A program made the position numbers and the translations under genes. A model generated the notes under the pieces. It saw only the letters and a list, made by a program, of their open reading frames with translations. It was not told the origin of the DNA and did not search any database. This document shows, in pieces, positions 54,390 through 64,000 of a stretch of 64,000 bases of DNA (its first letter is position 1; each line of letters begins with the position of its first letter). This DNA is from Sycobia sp. Sy_11 (Eukaryota; Arthropoda; Insecta; Hymenoptera; Epichrysomallidae): assembly GCA_018907035.1 (NCBI GenBank), contig JACCIC010000363.1, positions 1 to 64,000 on the forward strand, in the 5' to 3' direction.

Positions 54390-54866
54390 TTTTACATTTT
54401 TATAAAATTTAAAATATTATATCCTATTCGAACTTTCATTACTCATGGAAAATGATTTATAGATAAAATTATATTATATAAAGGAGCCTTGGCATAGTAA
54501 GCGGATGAATCTTTTTTGTAACTTTTACAATTTCGAAATGATAAAATTTTATACAGTCTCTCATGAGCTCTCGTTGAGTACAAACGTTTTTATGTTTACA
54601 TACGTATCGGAGTAAGCGAGTACCATTATTTTACATTTTTATAAAATTTAAAATGTTATATCCTATTCGAACTTCCATTACTCATGGAAAATGATTTAAA
54701 GATAAAATTATATTATATAAAGGAGCCTTGACATAGTAAGCGGATGAATCTTTTTTGTAACTTTTACAATTTGGAAATGATAAAATTTTATACAGTCTCT
54801 CATGAGCTCTCGTTGAGTACGAACGTGTTTATGTTTACATACGTATCGGAGTAAGCGAGTACTATT
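54390..54866. repeat. 239-bp tandem duplication
   Basis: 54390-54628 and 54629-54866 are near-identical (ATCCTATTCGAACTTTCATT versus ATCCTATTCGAACTTCCATT, GGAGCCTTGGCATAG versus GGAGCCTTGACATAG, GTACAAACG versus GTACGAACG). There are two full copies and no coding content. Confidence 0.95.
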
Positions 54867-54935
54867 ATTATAAGTGTTATTATGCAAAATCTCATTATCA
54901 GCATCACTGGGGTGTCTGCTGGAGAAACCTAAATA

Positions 54936-56180
54936 GTGATAATGAACAGTTCCAGCTATAAGGACGTGTCCGCAAATGAAAAAAATCGTAACAATTATAA
55001 AACGTTTGCAAACAGTGTTCAGACACTGAGTGCTTATGCAAAAGTAGCAGAAACAAATATTTTCCCTAAGAATGCCGAAGCGATCCTTATTAACGCAATA
55101 GACAGCTATACAAAGAAAGACAGCATCAGTCAAATCAGTAAATTAACAAACTCTCAAACATTAGATTTATCTCGAGAATATCTAATAACAGAATATGTGC
55201 ATATCTAGTCGGCCATAGAAGGTGCATACATTTCGGAAATAATCAATTGTTAATCAGACCGCTAGAAACATGAGTTAATCGTATAATTTTATTAAATGTC
55301 AGATCTGTCATGCCTCACGGTGTTCTCGAGGAAGCATTAACAGCCCAACAAATTAACATTGAATCTAAGGTATCATTTATCAGAGCAGGACGCATAGTTT
55401 CAGTTTTAGGCGTCATGTATATATAGACCCAAACTATACATCTAAAATTCCGGAATCATTTCAAGTGAAATATGAAGGAGGAAATACTGGATATTTGCTT
55501 TTATAGGCACGGCAACCTGCTTTATCTGTAAGCTTGAAGGACACATAGTCAAGCAATGCTCTGAAAATCGAATTATAAACAATGTATTATTCGACAGCAC
55601 TCAGAAAAATCAATTGTATAGTACACCGAGTAAGTTATCCAATAATGTAGAAATTTCATTACTACCAAATGAAAAGAAAGGATTCACAGACAATAATCAA
55701 AACATTGAAACTGAATCACAATCACAAACACAGATGCCGACTATTAATGAAGTAAAACAAATAAATAGACTCATTACACAAGCCGAGGAATTTCCTTGAA
55801 CTGACAGCGAACACAAAGAAACTTCTACGAAAATAAATAATGACCAACCAATAATAAGATCAAAAAGAGCATATATCTGATTCAATAAAGATATAAAAAA
55901 TATTATAAATTTTACGTAACTACACATTAAAATGCCACTAGAAGCATGCGGAGTTATCTATTACTTACCGAAAAAAATCTGTATATGCAGTATTTATTTA
56001 CCAAACAGCCAAAAGTTAAATCTAAATGAACTTGAAAACTTAAAAGAGCAGCTACTCACTCTCTTCCTACTTCTAAGAGACATCACCAATGATCAAAAGA
56101 AAACGATAGGATCAAAAGAATGCCTGAACAATGATGATTCCAGATGTAATAAAATATCTTCACGAAACTACATTAGATAA
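54936..56180 (+). pseudogene. Jockey-like non-LTR remnant (ORF1 with zinc knuckle, start of endonuclease)
   Basis: The strand encodes a gag-like protein in broken frames: SSYKDVSANEKNRNNYKTFA at the start, later CFICKLEGHIVKQC (CX2CX4HX4C zinc knuckle, about 55511-55552), then a polar region ending KQINRLITQAEEFP. From 55932 ICSIYLPNSQKLNLNELENL and KEQLLTLFLLLRDI resemble the T(I/V)C(N/S)IYLP..L...EL..L..QLP.P endonuclease motif of Jockey- or I-type elements, after which homology ends. No RT follows. Confidence 0.7.
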
Positions 56181-56606
56181 GCGTATCTAAGATTATGTAA
56201 TGATAATCTAAGGTCATGTAAATATATAATCGATCATGTAATCAAATAATGACATATTTAAAATATTAATATAAGTTCAGTTACTAATAACAAATAAGTT
56301 GATGTGACTTTAAATAATAAATTCACAAAAAAAAATTTTTAAAGTAATTAAATCATAATTTCTAAATATATATTTCTGGATGATGAAGGTGAGAGGCTTT
56401 TTGTTTCGAGTAATCTATTAAATCTTTTTATTATGTTTTGTATAGTATTATGTTATATTTGAAAAAATAAAGCAAAATAATTAGTGAATTTAGAAATTAA
56501 TGAAATGAAAATTAATTTTTTATTGAAAAGTACTCACATCCGATTTTTTCAACATTTTTAAATTTACAATGAAATTCCATTTTCATGGCCAAATGAATAC
56601 AAACAT
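56181..56606. other. AT-rich interval
   Basis: No gene or known repeat seen. Confidence 0.5.
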
Positions 56607-57195
56607 ACGAGGTCAGACAATTAAGTAATACGACCGGTTTTATTGGTATTAGCCTGTGGCACACTGCGAACTTGTAACTCGGTCACCGTAATAATAGATC
56701 CCTACTCTCTCGATTGAAACGTTGAGAACCCTCGTACGATTATTTCTTCGCCTACTGTTTAGTGTTTTGTAACAACGCGCGAGTAGTACATGTTACGAAA
56801 ATGGAACATAGAAATGTGGAGCATCGGTGCGCAATAAAATTTTGTGCGAAGCTCGGCGAAACCGTGACAGAAACTTATGAAAAAGTGCTTAAAGTTCATG
56901 GTAGTGATGCCTTAAGTCAGAGTTAGGTGCTTCAGTGGCATGCCGATTATAAAAAAGGCAGGGAGAGCGTCAAAGACAAGGTGCGGAGCGGAAGCCCAAT
57001 TTAAGTGCGGACCGACGCGAATGGGCAGCGCGTTCGGGCCCTTGTTCGTCAAGGCCGGCAATTAACTATTCGAATGTTGGCTGATGAGTTGAATATGAAT
57101 CGGGAAACAGTTAGAAAGCTTTTAACCGAAGACTTCGCCATGAAAAAGCTGTGCGCAAAGATGGTAGCAAAGAACCTTTCAGATAACTGTTGACG
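56607..57195 (+). mobile_element. Mariner 5' fragment with broken transposase
   Basis: A terminal-repeat-like TACGAGGTCAGACAATTAAG at about 56607 leads to a GC-richer leader and ATG at 56801. The readable protein is MEHRNVEHRCAIKFCAKLGE, then a stop after ALSQS, LQWHADYKKGRESVKDK, a second stop, and RTDANGQRVRALVRQGRQLT, IRMLADELNMNRETVRKLLT, EDFAMKKLCAKMVAKNLSD. This covers both HTH motifs of a mariner transposase and stops before the first catalytic Asp. The rest of the element is absent. Confidence 0.85.
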
Positions 57196-57199
57196 TCTC

Positions 57200-57849
57200 A
57201 TGAAACTGTGTCTTTTTTGTTCTATAAAGTTCTTGGAAACGAGTCTACGTTCCGTCCTTTCAATTCTTAATATCGAAACCATTGAACGCATTTTTTTCAG
57301 AACAACTTCGTGCAGAGAGAAAATTCGTAGAACAAAAAAGAATAATATTATAATGGATGTACAAAATATTTGTTTGAAATATTTTTAAAATATTTCCTTA
57401 TAACACAATAAAAGCATTTTAATAAACCATATAACTGTTATGGATTTGAACGTGAAAATTCTGTATGTGCGAAAAGTCACATGATATTGAAAAATATAAA
57501 TATACAAGTCGATTTTCAGAGAAAAAAAGACGGAATGGTTTAAATTTTTCTCGAAAAATATCGCTTGCATTGAACAAAAGCTACAGAACAAAGAATATGT
57601 ATATTGGTAAAATCTACAACGTTTATATTAAAAAATTTCTTTTTCGTGATTTTTCTTATTTCCCGAAATCCATTCCAAAAGCCATCATTTCTATGAGTTT
57701 TTATGTATTTTACTGTGAAAATTAAATTTGTAACAAAAACCAGTATGATATTTATAAACAGCAATCCTAAAAGTCATAAATGTACAAAATTTCAGCAAAA
57801 TCGGGTATGAGTGCTATAAACAGCTATAGGTCGGGTACATAATAGTCGC
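57200..57849. other. AT-rich interval
   Basis: No gene or repeat that I can identify. Confidence 0.45.
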
Positions 57850-58075
57850 TGTGATTGATCGGACTTCCTTCAGAGGTATCGAGCATTCTTACTTTAGAAT
57901 ATAAAATATATTACCGAGATGTAATTTTCTTATCTTAGTGAAAAAATTATTTTTCTTATTTGATTGAGGAAATGTTTTTATAATTTATACTATGTAATAT
58001 ATTGTAATATATTATGCTTTATATTTTTAGTTGTCATATGTATACATTGATGTAAAAACCTTACTTAGTTCAATA
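57850..58075 (-). repeat. Dispersed repeat, copy 2 (first part); uninterrupted at the fold-back site
   Basis: Its reverse complement contains CAATCAAATAAGAAAAATAA next to TTACATCTCGGTAATATATT. These are the sequences on the two sides of the 45179-47310 element, here joined. The second part of this copy lies at 59455-59830. Confidence 0.75.
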
Positions 58076-58079
58076 CGTA

Positions 58080-58710
58080 AAAACTCACACTAATTTATAA
58101 AGACAAAGTGTGTTTTTGTTTGTACACGATAAACAAAAAACTACTGAACCGATTGTTCTAAAATTTGACATATAGATTCATATTATCTTCGGAAGGACAT
58201 GGCGATGTTTTTTTATTAAAAATCATTTTACTGTCATCAATAAATTATGTTAACGTTCTTAGCAGTTCGTTTTACCAGCGGCCAGTAGGTGGCGTCTTAA
58301 ATCACGAATATCAACTCAAAGTAGTCCGCTTAAAGTATTCATACCAGGCTAGTTCATTGAATGATCATATCCAACTTTGAGATTCGTATCTTGAAGAACC
58401 TCAAAAATCTTTTATCTCTTCAAGTTAATCTGACAATACTCTCACACCTTTTGTTTTTTGTAAATTTTATTCTCTCACTCTCTCCCTCCCTCCCTCCCTT
58501 CCTCCATCTACTCTTAAAAAATGGTTGCGTATGCCAAATCATACTGAACATAATTTAAGACGACAAATTATTTTTTTGTTTTTATACGTTATATTAACTT
58601 CAAAAGTGACATAGACTATGTTTTTTTAGTTTGAATAAGACATACTGGCAAAATAGGGTTCATTGCCAATAATTCTCGAAACTGCGTATATTATATATAT
58701 ATTATATTGT

Positions 58711-58761
<51 letters not shown>

Positions 58762-59070
58762 ATACGGCTTCTACGGAGAAATATTGTATTAGCGGTACGA
58801 GCGGTTAAATATGATATTTCGGTGCCTCAGGACGATTTCTACTGGGAGTTTTGTGTTCGGACGGTAAGATACGATGTCCAGGTGTTTCCGAATGACTACT
58901 ACGAGGAGTATTGTATTTAGTCGGTTGGAAACGATGTCTAGCTTTCTGGAGACGACTTCTACGGGCAATTTCGTGTTCGAACGGAGAACACGATGTCCAG
59001 GTATCATGGGATATTCATAATAATAATCAATAATGTTATTTCATAATAAAAATAATAAAAAAGTTTTACT
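58080..59070 (+). mobile_element. Helitron-like insertion in dispersed repeat copy 2
   Basis: It begins with the 5'-end-like ACAAAGTGTGTTTTTGTTTG, TACACGATAAACAAAAAACT, ACTGAACCGAT and TTATCTTCGGAAGGACATGG. It contains a (TA)n tract and four 60-bp minisatellite units (58768-59010). A possible end ACTAG/ATAAATA lies at about 59067, without a clear hairpin. The two parts of the host repeat (57850-58075 and 59455-59830) show that about 1.4 kb was inserted. Confidence 0.6.
58720..58757. repeat. (TA)n microsatellite
   Basis: A TA tract between the 5' part and the minisatellite of the Helitron-like insertion. Confidence 0.9.
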
Positions 59071-59454
59071 AGATAAATATATACCTTGAGTGCAGATGTT
59101 CGCGTAAAATTTTAGTAATTTCTATTATTAAATATAATATTGTTTCAACGCATTTCTTAATAATGTTCATATTGTATACTTTCTTTTTATGGACTAATCA
59201 CAATTTCTAATTGATATTAAACTATATTATAATATAGTTTTGCATAAGTGTCTGTAAGAACGATTGAAGATTGTGTTTCTGCGGCGCGTAGCCTCCGACC
59301 GTAAACGGTATATAAATAATATTTCATTATTTCATAATATGTCATTTTGTTCAAGAAAACGTGAAAATACACTTTTGACAATTACTTGTTTGTGTTTCAC
59401 GGATGTTGTAAATCTAAAATTTTTATATAACTTATTAAGTGATTAAATAAGAAA

Positions 59455-59830
59455 GAAGCATAAATGTTGGATATCTTTGAAGATAATATGGATTACGTAG
59501 GCTACAGCCCTATCACCAACGCGGTACTTTATTATTATTCTCAATATACTTCTGCACACTTAAAAAATTTTGATAATCGATATTCAGCTTACTTAGAGGA
59601 ACTATGATAAGATTGCCAGAATTGTCTTTTGTAGTTACTTTAGAAGTAATTTTTTACGTCATCGACTTCTGACAACCTGTACTGCACGGTCTAGATTTCT
59701 GACAATGGTTTTACACTATTTATATAGTTGAAATGTATTCGTATACAAAATTCTGGATTTGCATTTGATAGTTATTTTTGTATTAAAAATATAACTTTTA
59801 TGATCCATCCACGCACTCCTGCATGGTATA
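59455..59830 (-). repeat. Dispersed repeat, copy 2 (second part)
   Basis: The inverse of 44680-45040 at roughly 80% identity by eye (GGATTACGTAGGCTACAGCC, TGATAATCGATATTCAGCTT, CATCGACTTCTGACAACCTG, ATGATCCATCCACGCACTCC). Confidence 0.85.
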
Positions 59831-59839
59831 GAGTTCTAA

Positions 59840-60335
59840 CCTTTAAGCTGTCGATGTGTATGCTAACAATGTGTCTTTCACGAAAAAACTAGTTTGTTCT
59901 TGTAGTGACAGGTTTCGTAGCTGGCTCTAAGACTATAAGAGTCCATGAAGTTTGTTTTGTCGCCGAACATGCGAGCATATAGTAAATAGCAATTAAAAGT
60001 TTGAAACGATATCATAAAATTTTACGTATCATAGAACATGTCGCGTATTGATATTGAAATTAAAAGAAATAAAATCCGTGTTTCAATTTCGACGATAACG
60101 GACAAATTACATTCAAAGGATAAAATATTGCTTTCTGTTCTTGTGCCACATTCTATTAATTCAATAATATACAAGATAATGACTCATTACTATTGTTTTA
60201 CGATCATTTCTGCGTATCGATACAGTAGCTTAGGCCATTGCGCCACTATCGTAATAAATAACCTTAGCCAGTGATAAGGAACATTGTGCGGAATTTTGTT
60301 GCAAGTTCTAATATTGCTACTGCTTTTCTATTCAG

Positions 60336-60387
<52 letters not shown>

Positions 60388-60764
60388 CTACTATTTCATG
60401 AAAAGATATTGATGCTAAATCAAGGCTCATTGATTCTGAATTGTGATCATATATAGCTTGCATTCTATACGCTTGTGCATAAACTTACCCCATTTTCATT
60501 GATCATTAGAGTTTCTACAAAGCTTGGAAAATATACCAATAACAGAGTATTAAAAAAGTATATATATACTGATGCTTTTGACCTAAATTATTATATTTGT
60601 AATAAATTTATATATTTCTGTATAATTTTCATTTATTTAACTATATTTTATTGAAAACATTTTATTTAAAGTCATAAACTGAATTATGAATTAAATTCAT
60701 AGTGCTTTTAAGAGTGATGCATACCCCGATCGAAGCGCCACGCTGAACTACCAGAACAGAAGTA
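59840..60764. other. AT-rich interval with a (TA)n tract at 60341-60382
   Basis: No gene recognised; the microsatellite produces an Ile/Tyr-repeat ORF only. Confidence 0.5.
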
Positions 60765-60769
60765 AATTT

Positions 60770-61095
60770 ACTTCGACGTCTCATTCTCTCAATTTTTATT
60801 GTAGAAAGTTAAAAAATTTTTGTGTAAATCTTTAGACGTCCCTACAAGTGGCGAACCTTTTTTAGAGTTAATAACATTTCTCTAAGTAGGTCACAAAAAA
60901 TAAAGAAATTCTGTACAGATTTGCCTTCTGCTCCATGTGGTGCTAGTGATTTTAAAGAAAATAATTATTATCACTTTTAGGTGTCATTGACATACATAAT
61001 TCGAGTGTCGCCACTTGTAAGACAAAAGAATAAACAAATAAAATTTGTTTCACCGTTCTACGTATTGTATAAACAAAATGAGACGTCGAAGAAAA
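60770..61095. repeat. Small hairpin-like repeat (MITE candidate)
   Basis: TTCGACGTCTCATT (60772-60785) is inverted as AATGAGACGTCGAA (about 61077-61090). Inside it, CAAGTGGCGA (60845-60854) is inverted as TCGCCACTTG (about 61009-61018), at matching spacing. No coding capacity. Confidence 0.55.
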
Positions 61096-61279
61096 TTTAT
61101 AATGCAAGAAATTTGGACTTCACACATTCGAAGAGATGTCGCAACAAACAGCTGTCAGTACCGTATATATATTATCAAAATAAAAAGAACCCTGATGCTT
61201 ATTGTAATATTTTAGATTCACATTTTACGTAAGTAATTATAAAAGAAAACTAGGCGATACAACTAAATATCAGTAGATC

Positions 61280-61591
61280 ATATTTTACTTTATACATTTT
61301 ACTGTAGTTGTTACATATAAACGAGATTTTATTTTTCGAAAGAACATCAAGCGTGTAAGTTCGCAATTATGTATATATACGCGGACAATATACAGTGATC
61401 CATGAGTGAGTCGAGCGTCTGTGCGTGCACCTTCTTATCTAAGTATCATCTATTAGTTGATGTACATCCGAGCCAGACAGAAAACGAAGATATTTACGAC
61501 ATCTGATTTTACTACTTTTACACTCTGCTCTAACAAATTGAGCTTATTATATGCATTATATTTTTGTTTTAAAGATCCTCGAGTAAAAGTG

Positions 61592-61637
<46 letters not shown>

Positions 61638-62297
61638 GAATGCACACTAAGCACATTTAAACATTTAAATCTGCATATGGGTGAGGATTTTGAAAGAACT
61701 CTCATATTACATTTTACGGAAAATGTATACAATTATGCTTTTTGCTGTAATTATGATGGATTTCATAGTACTTATTTACTGAAATTAAATTTGATTCGGG
61801 AAATCAATACAAAAAGCATAAAAATGGTGATTTTTGGTATTCTCAGATAATAAGAATATTTTTAGAAACTTTTTAAAAAGTGATGTACACCTCACAAAAA
61901 TTTAACAATTTCATCTAGGGTTGCTTCGAAAACCTGCGAATTCTGGCTATACTTGTGAAAGTACCCATATTCGATCTTACTCAAAATTGGCGTATTACCG
62001 TTTTTGGTTTGCTGATTATTACTATCGTTTTGATTTTTGATAAATTTGCAATTTTTATGACAAATTACAAAAAAATTACGTAAATGCAAAAACATTATGT
62101 TCTCTGAAATATTTTTAAAACTTTAATATAATGTTTTTAATAATAGTTTTACATCTACTTAAGTGTGACTTGACTCATATTTCTATTTTAGATATTTTTG
62201 CTGTAGATCTTTTATTTTTTGAAAAAAATAAATACTAATTGAGAAGCGTTCTTATCGTGAAACTTCATTAGCCATAGCAGTGTCTATATGTTAAAAA

Positions 62298-62300
<3 letters not shown>
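61280..62300. repeat. Dispersed AT-rich repeat family, copy at 61.3-62.3 kb
   Basis: Block C (61280-61560, + orientation, GGACAATATACAGTGATCCA) is followed by (TA)n at 61594-61634. Next comes the segment with AATGGTGATTTTTGGTATTC, then inverted block B ending in AACTTCATTAGCCATAGCAG at about 62280. Copies at 47.7 and 51 kb carry the same blocks in other combinations. Confidence 0.8.

Positions 62301-62302
<2 letters not shown>

Positions 62303-62338
<36 letters not shown>
62303..62338. repeat. (TA)n microsatellite
   Basis: A TA tract, then (GT)n, at the end of the dispersed repeat. A further TA tract lies at 62726-62766. The interval between them shows no gene. Confidence 0.9.
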
Positions 62339-62358
<20 letters not shown>

Positions 62359-62721
62359 ATTTTAAAGGTTTTCAGTAATCAAACATAAGGTTGCTCTGAA
62401 ATCAAAGTTTTATTACGTATAAAATTATATTATATAAATGGTGCTATTTACACTATTTACAATATTTACCTGAAATCAAAGAAACGATATCCAATGTTAT
62501 TTGATTATGTTTCTCCTTCCATGACAGTAGATACATTGCTACTGTTTCTATATTATAGAATCAGGTATATATCATGCGAATTTCCCCCTTTCTGATCCGC
62601 AAACCTCTTCTACATTCACTTAAGTTATAACACTTGTATATAAATTGGTAAAGCTAAATAACAGGTGCGCTTATGTGCGAACGGAAGAATACAATATATA
62701 TTAAGGGAGTATATACTTCCT

Positions 62722-62766
<45 letters not shown>

Positions 62767-62769
<3 letters not shown>

Positions 62770-64000
62770 GTTGTCAAATATATCCCTTCCGCTTCTCTGC
62801 TCTTCATTCAATGCTTTATAAAAAGTGTTACAGTGGTCGGATTTACTTCACATATGCGGCGTTTTGTTCGATAATCTGTTTCCATCTAGACGGCAACTTC
62901 ATAATACCCCTCTAGTAGAAACCCCTCTCCTTATTTGCGAAAAACTCGGACAGGTCTTTCAAAAGTCTCTTTTGAGTCCAATTTAACGCTTCCAAGAGCG
63001 TTCGACATAGACAGGAATCGGTGGTAATCAATTGGCACTATGTCCGAGCTCTATGGTGGATGCGATAAAACCTCCCATCCGAGCTCCTGTAGCTTCTGAC
63101 AAGTTATCAACGAAGTGTGTGGTCTGGCGTTGTCCTGGTGGAACACTACACCCTTCCTGTCGGCCAATCGTGGACGCTTCTGGTCGATAGCTTGCTTCAA
63201 GCGGTGCAGTTGTTCACACTGGATGGTAGAATGAAGCGTCTGGCCATATGGGAGCAGCTCATAGTGGATGATTCCCTTCCAATCCTACCAAATATACAGC
63301 AAAACCTTCCTGGCCGTCAATCCCGGCTTGGCCACTGTTTGGGACGGTTCACCGGCCTTGGACCATGACCGTTTTCACTTGATATTGTCGTATGTGATTC
63401 ATTTTTCGTCGCTAGTCGCCATCCGCTTTCAAAATGGGTTGAGTTCGTTTCGTTTCAGCAACACATCGCAGGCGTTGATTCGGTCTAGAAGGTTTTTTTT
63501 TGCGTCAAAGCTTGCTGCACCCAAACATCAAGTTTTTTTTTGTATCCAGCCTTTTGCACATGGTTTAAAATGATTTAGTAACTAACTCTCATCTCCTGGG
63601 CGATGTCACGAGATGCCATATGGCGATATAACTCCATAAATTCCATGATTTGATCGGTATTCGTTGTCACAGGTCGTCCGCCGGCTGGCTTATCCATGGT
63701 GTCGTTTTCACCGGCTCTGAATCGTCAAAACCATTCTTCTGCGGTTCGAAGTGATAGTGTGCCATCCCCCAAAACACCATGAATCTCTCGGAACGTTTCT
63801 CTAGTAGATTTGCCTTTGACGATGGAAAACTTTAAAATAGCGCGAATTTCGGCGTTAGTGAACTCCATGTTTACACATCTATAACTTTTGAACGCAATAT
63901 CCAAACTAATCATGCATACCGTCGTTTTATACGTTATGTCAAGACCTTTCAAATGATGGATAATATTGCCAGATACGAGCTCTGTAGCGCTTTGTACATA
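62767..64000 (-). mobile_element. Mariner (cecropia/mauritiana-like), decayed, running to the window edge
   Basis: The left end reads TTAGGTTGTCAAATATATCC next to a (TA)n tract. The element's 5' end lies at or past 64000. The left end begins with the common TTAGGTTG mariner terminal sequence. Confidence 0.85.
62830..63868 (-). pseudogene. Mariner transposase pseudogene
   Basis: From ATG at 63868 the strand reads MEFTNAEIRAILKFSIVKGK, STRETFREIHGVLGDGTLSL and RTAEEWF. After a stop and shifts come PAGGRPVTTNTDQIMEFMEL, KKLDVWVQQALTQK, TSDEKWITYDNIKWKRSWSK (first Asp, TGDE changed to TSDE), KGIIHYELLPYGQTLHS and VVFHQDNARPHTS (second Asp). SSDIVPIDYHRFLSMSNALG follows, the SPDLAPSDYHLF motif in mutated form. 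Length and order match an intact 345-residue transposase but stops and frameshifts kill it. Confidence 0.9.

Overview
This is a eukaryotic, AT-rich window and almost certainly comes from an insect. The transposon families (several mariner lineages, piggyBac, Penelope-like, Copia, Ty3/Gypsy, Helitron, I/LOA-type and Jockey-like non-LTR elements) and one recognisable host gene, a PHACTR-type actin and phosphatase regulator, fit a hymenopteran such as an ant. The order is inference; nothing in the sequence names a species. Most of the 64 kb is repeats, many of them nested.

Layout: (1) 1-6043 is a 63/64-bp satellite with several higher-order duplications. (2) 6044-10260 is a cluster of non-autonomous Helitron-like elements. 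They carry a 60-bp internal minisatellite in both orientations and 3' ends of the form hairpin-CTAG next to (TA)n. One is split by a mariner, and a Copia protease fragment lies between two of them. (3) 10330-11545 is a decayed mariner. (4) 14493-16614 holds three phase-1 exons of the PHACTR-like gene on the + strand; its ends are not found. (5) 17941-20938 holds a 5'-truncated Penelope-like element with a 15-bp target duplication and a hammerhead-ribozyme-like end, then a palindromic derivative of the same end. (6) 23191-26053 is a piggyBac with about 605-bp inverted repeats at a TTAA site. A related site without the element survives at about 50.47 kb. (7) 26425-29110 is a Gypsy remnant. (8) 29165-35110 is a decayed autonomous Helitron (Rep and helicase pieces, 3' end) split by a 4987-bp non-LTR element with a 14-bp target duplication. 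(9) 35327-37180 is a Gypsy integrase remnant split by a near-perfect mariner whose transposase is intact. (10) 37300-41850 is a decayed Copia element with an unknown insert in its integrase. (11) 42990-44520 is a GC-rich, GA-repeat region that looks like a promoter. (12) 44680-64000 is a mosaic of dispersed inverted repeats, a 2.1-kb fold-back element, a second near-identical mariner, a 239-bp tandem duplication, a Jockey-like remnant, more mariner pieces and a Helitron-like insertion.

The only gene with an evident host function is the PHACTR-like one. The only mobile-element gene that looks intact is the mariner transposase at 35704-36741; its sister at 53142-54167 lacks only the last four codons. 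The features most worth follow-up are the mariner pair, the Helitron 3' ends shared by autonomous and non-autonomous copies, the Penelope hammerhead, the long-armed piggyBac and fold-back elements with related empty sites in the same window, and the mixed-orientation 47.7-62.3 kb repeat family.
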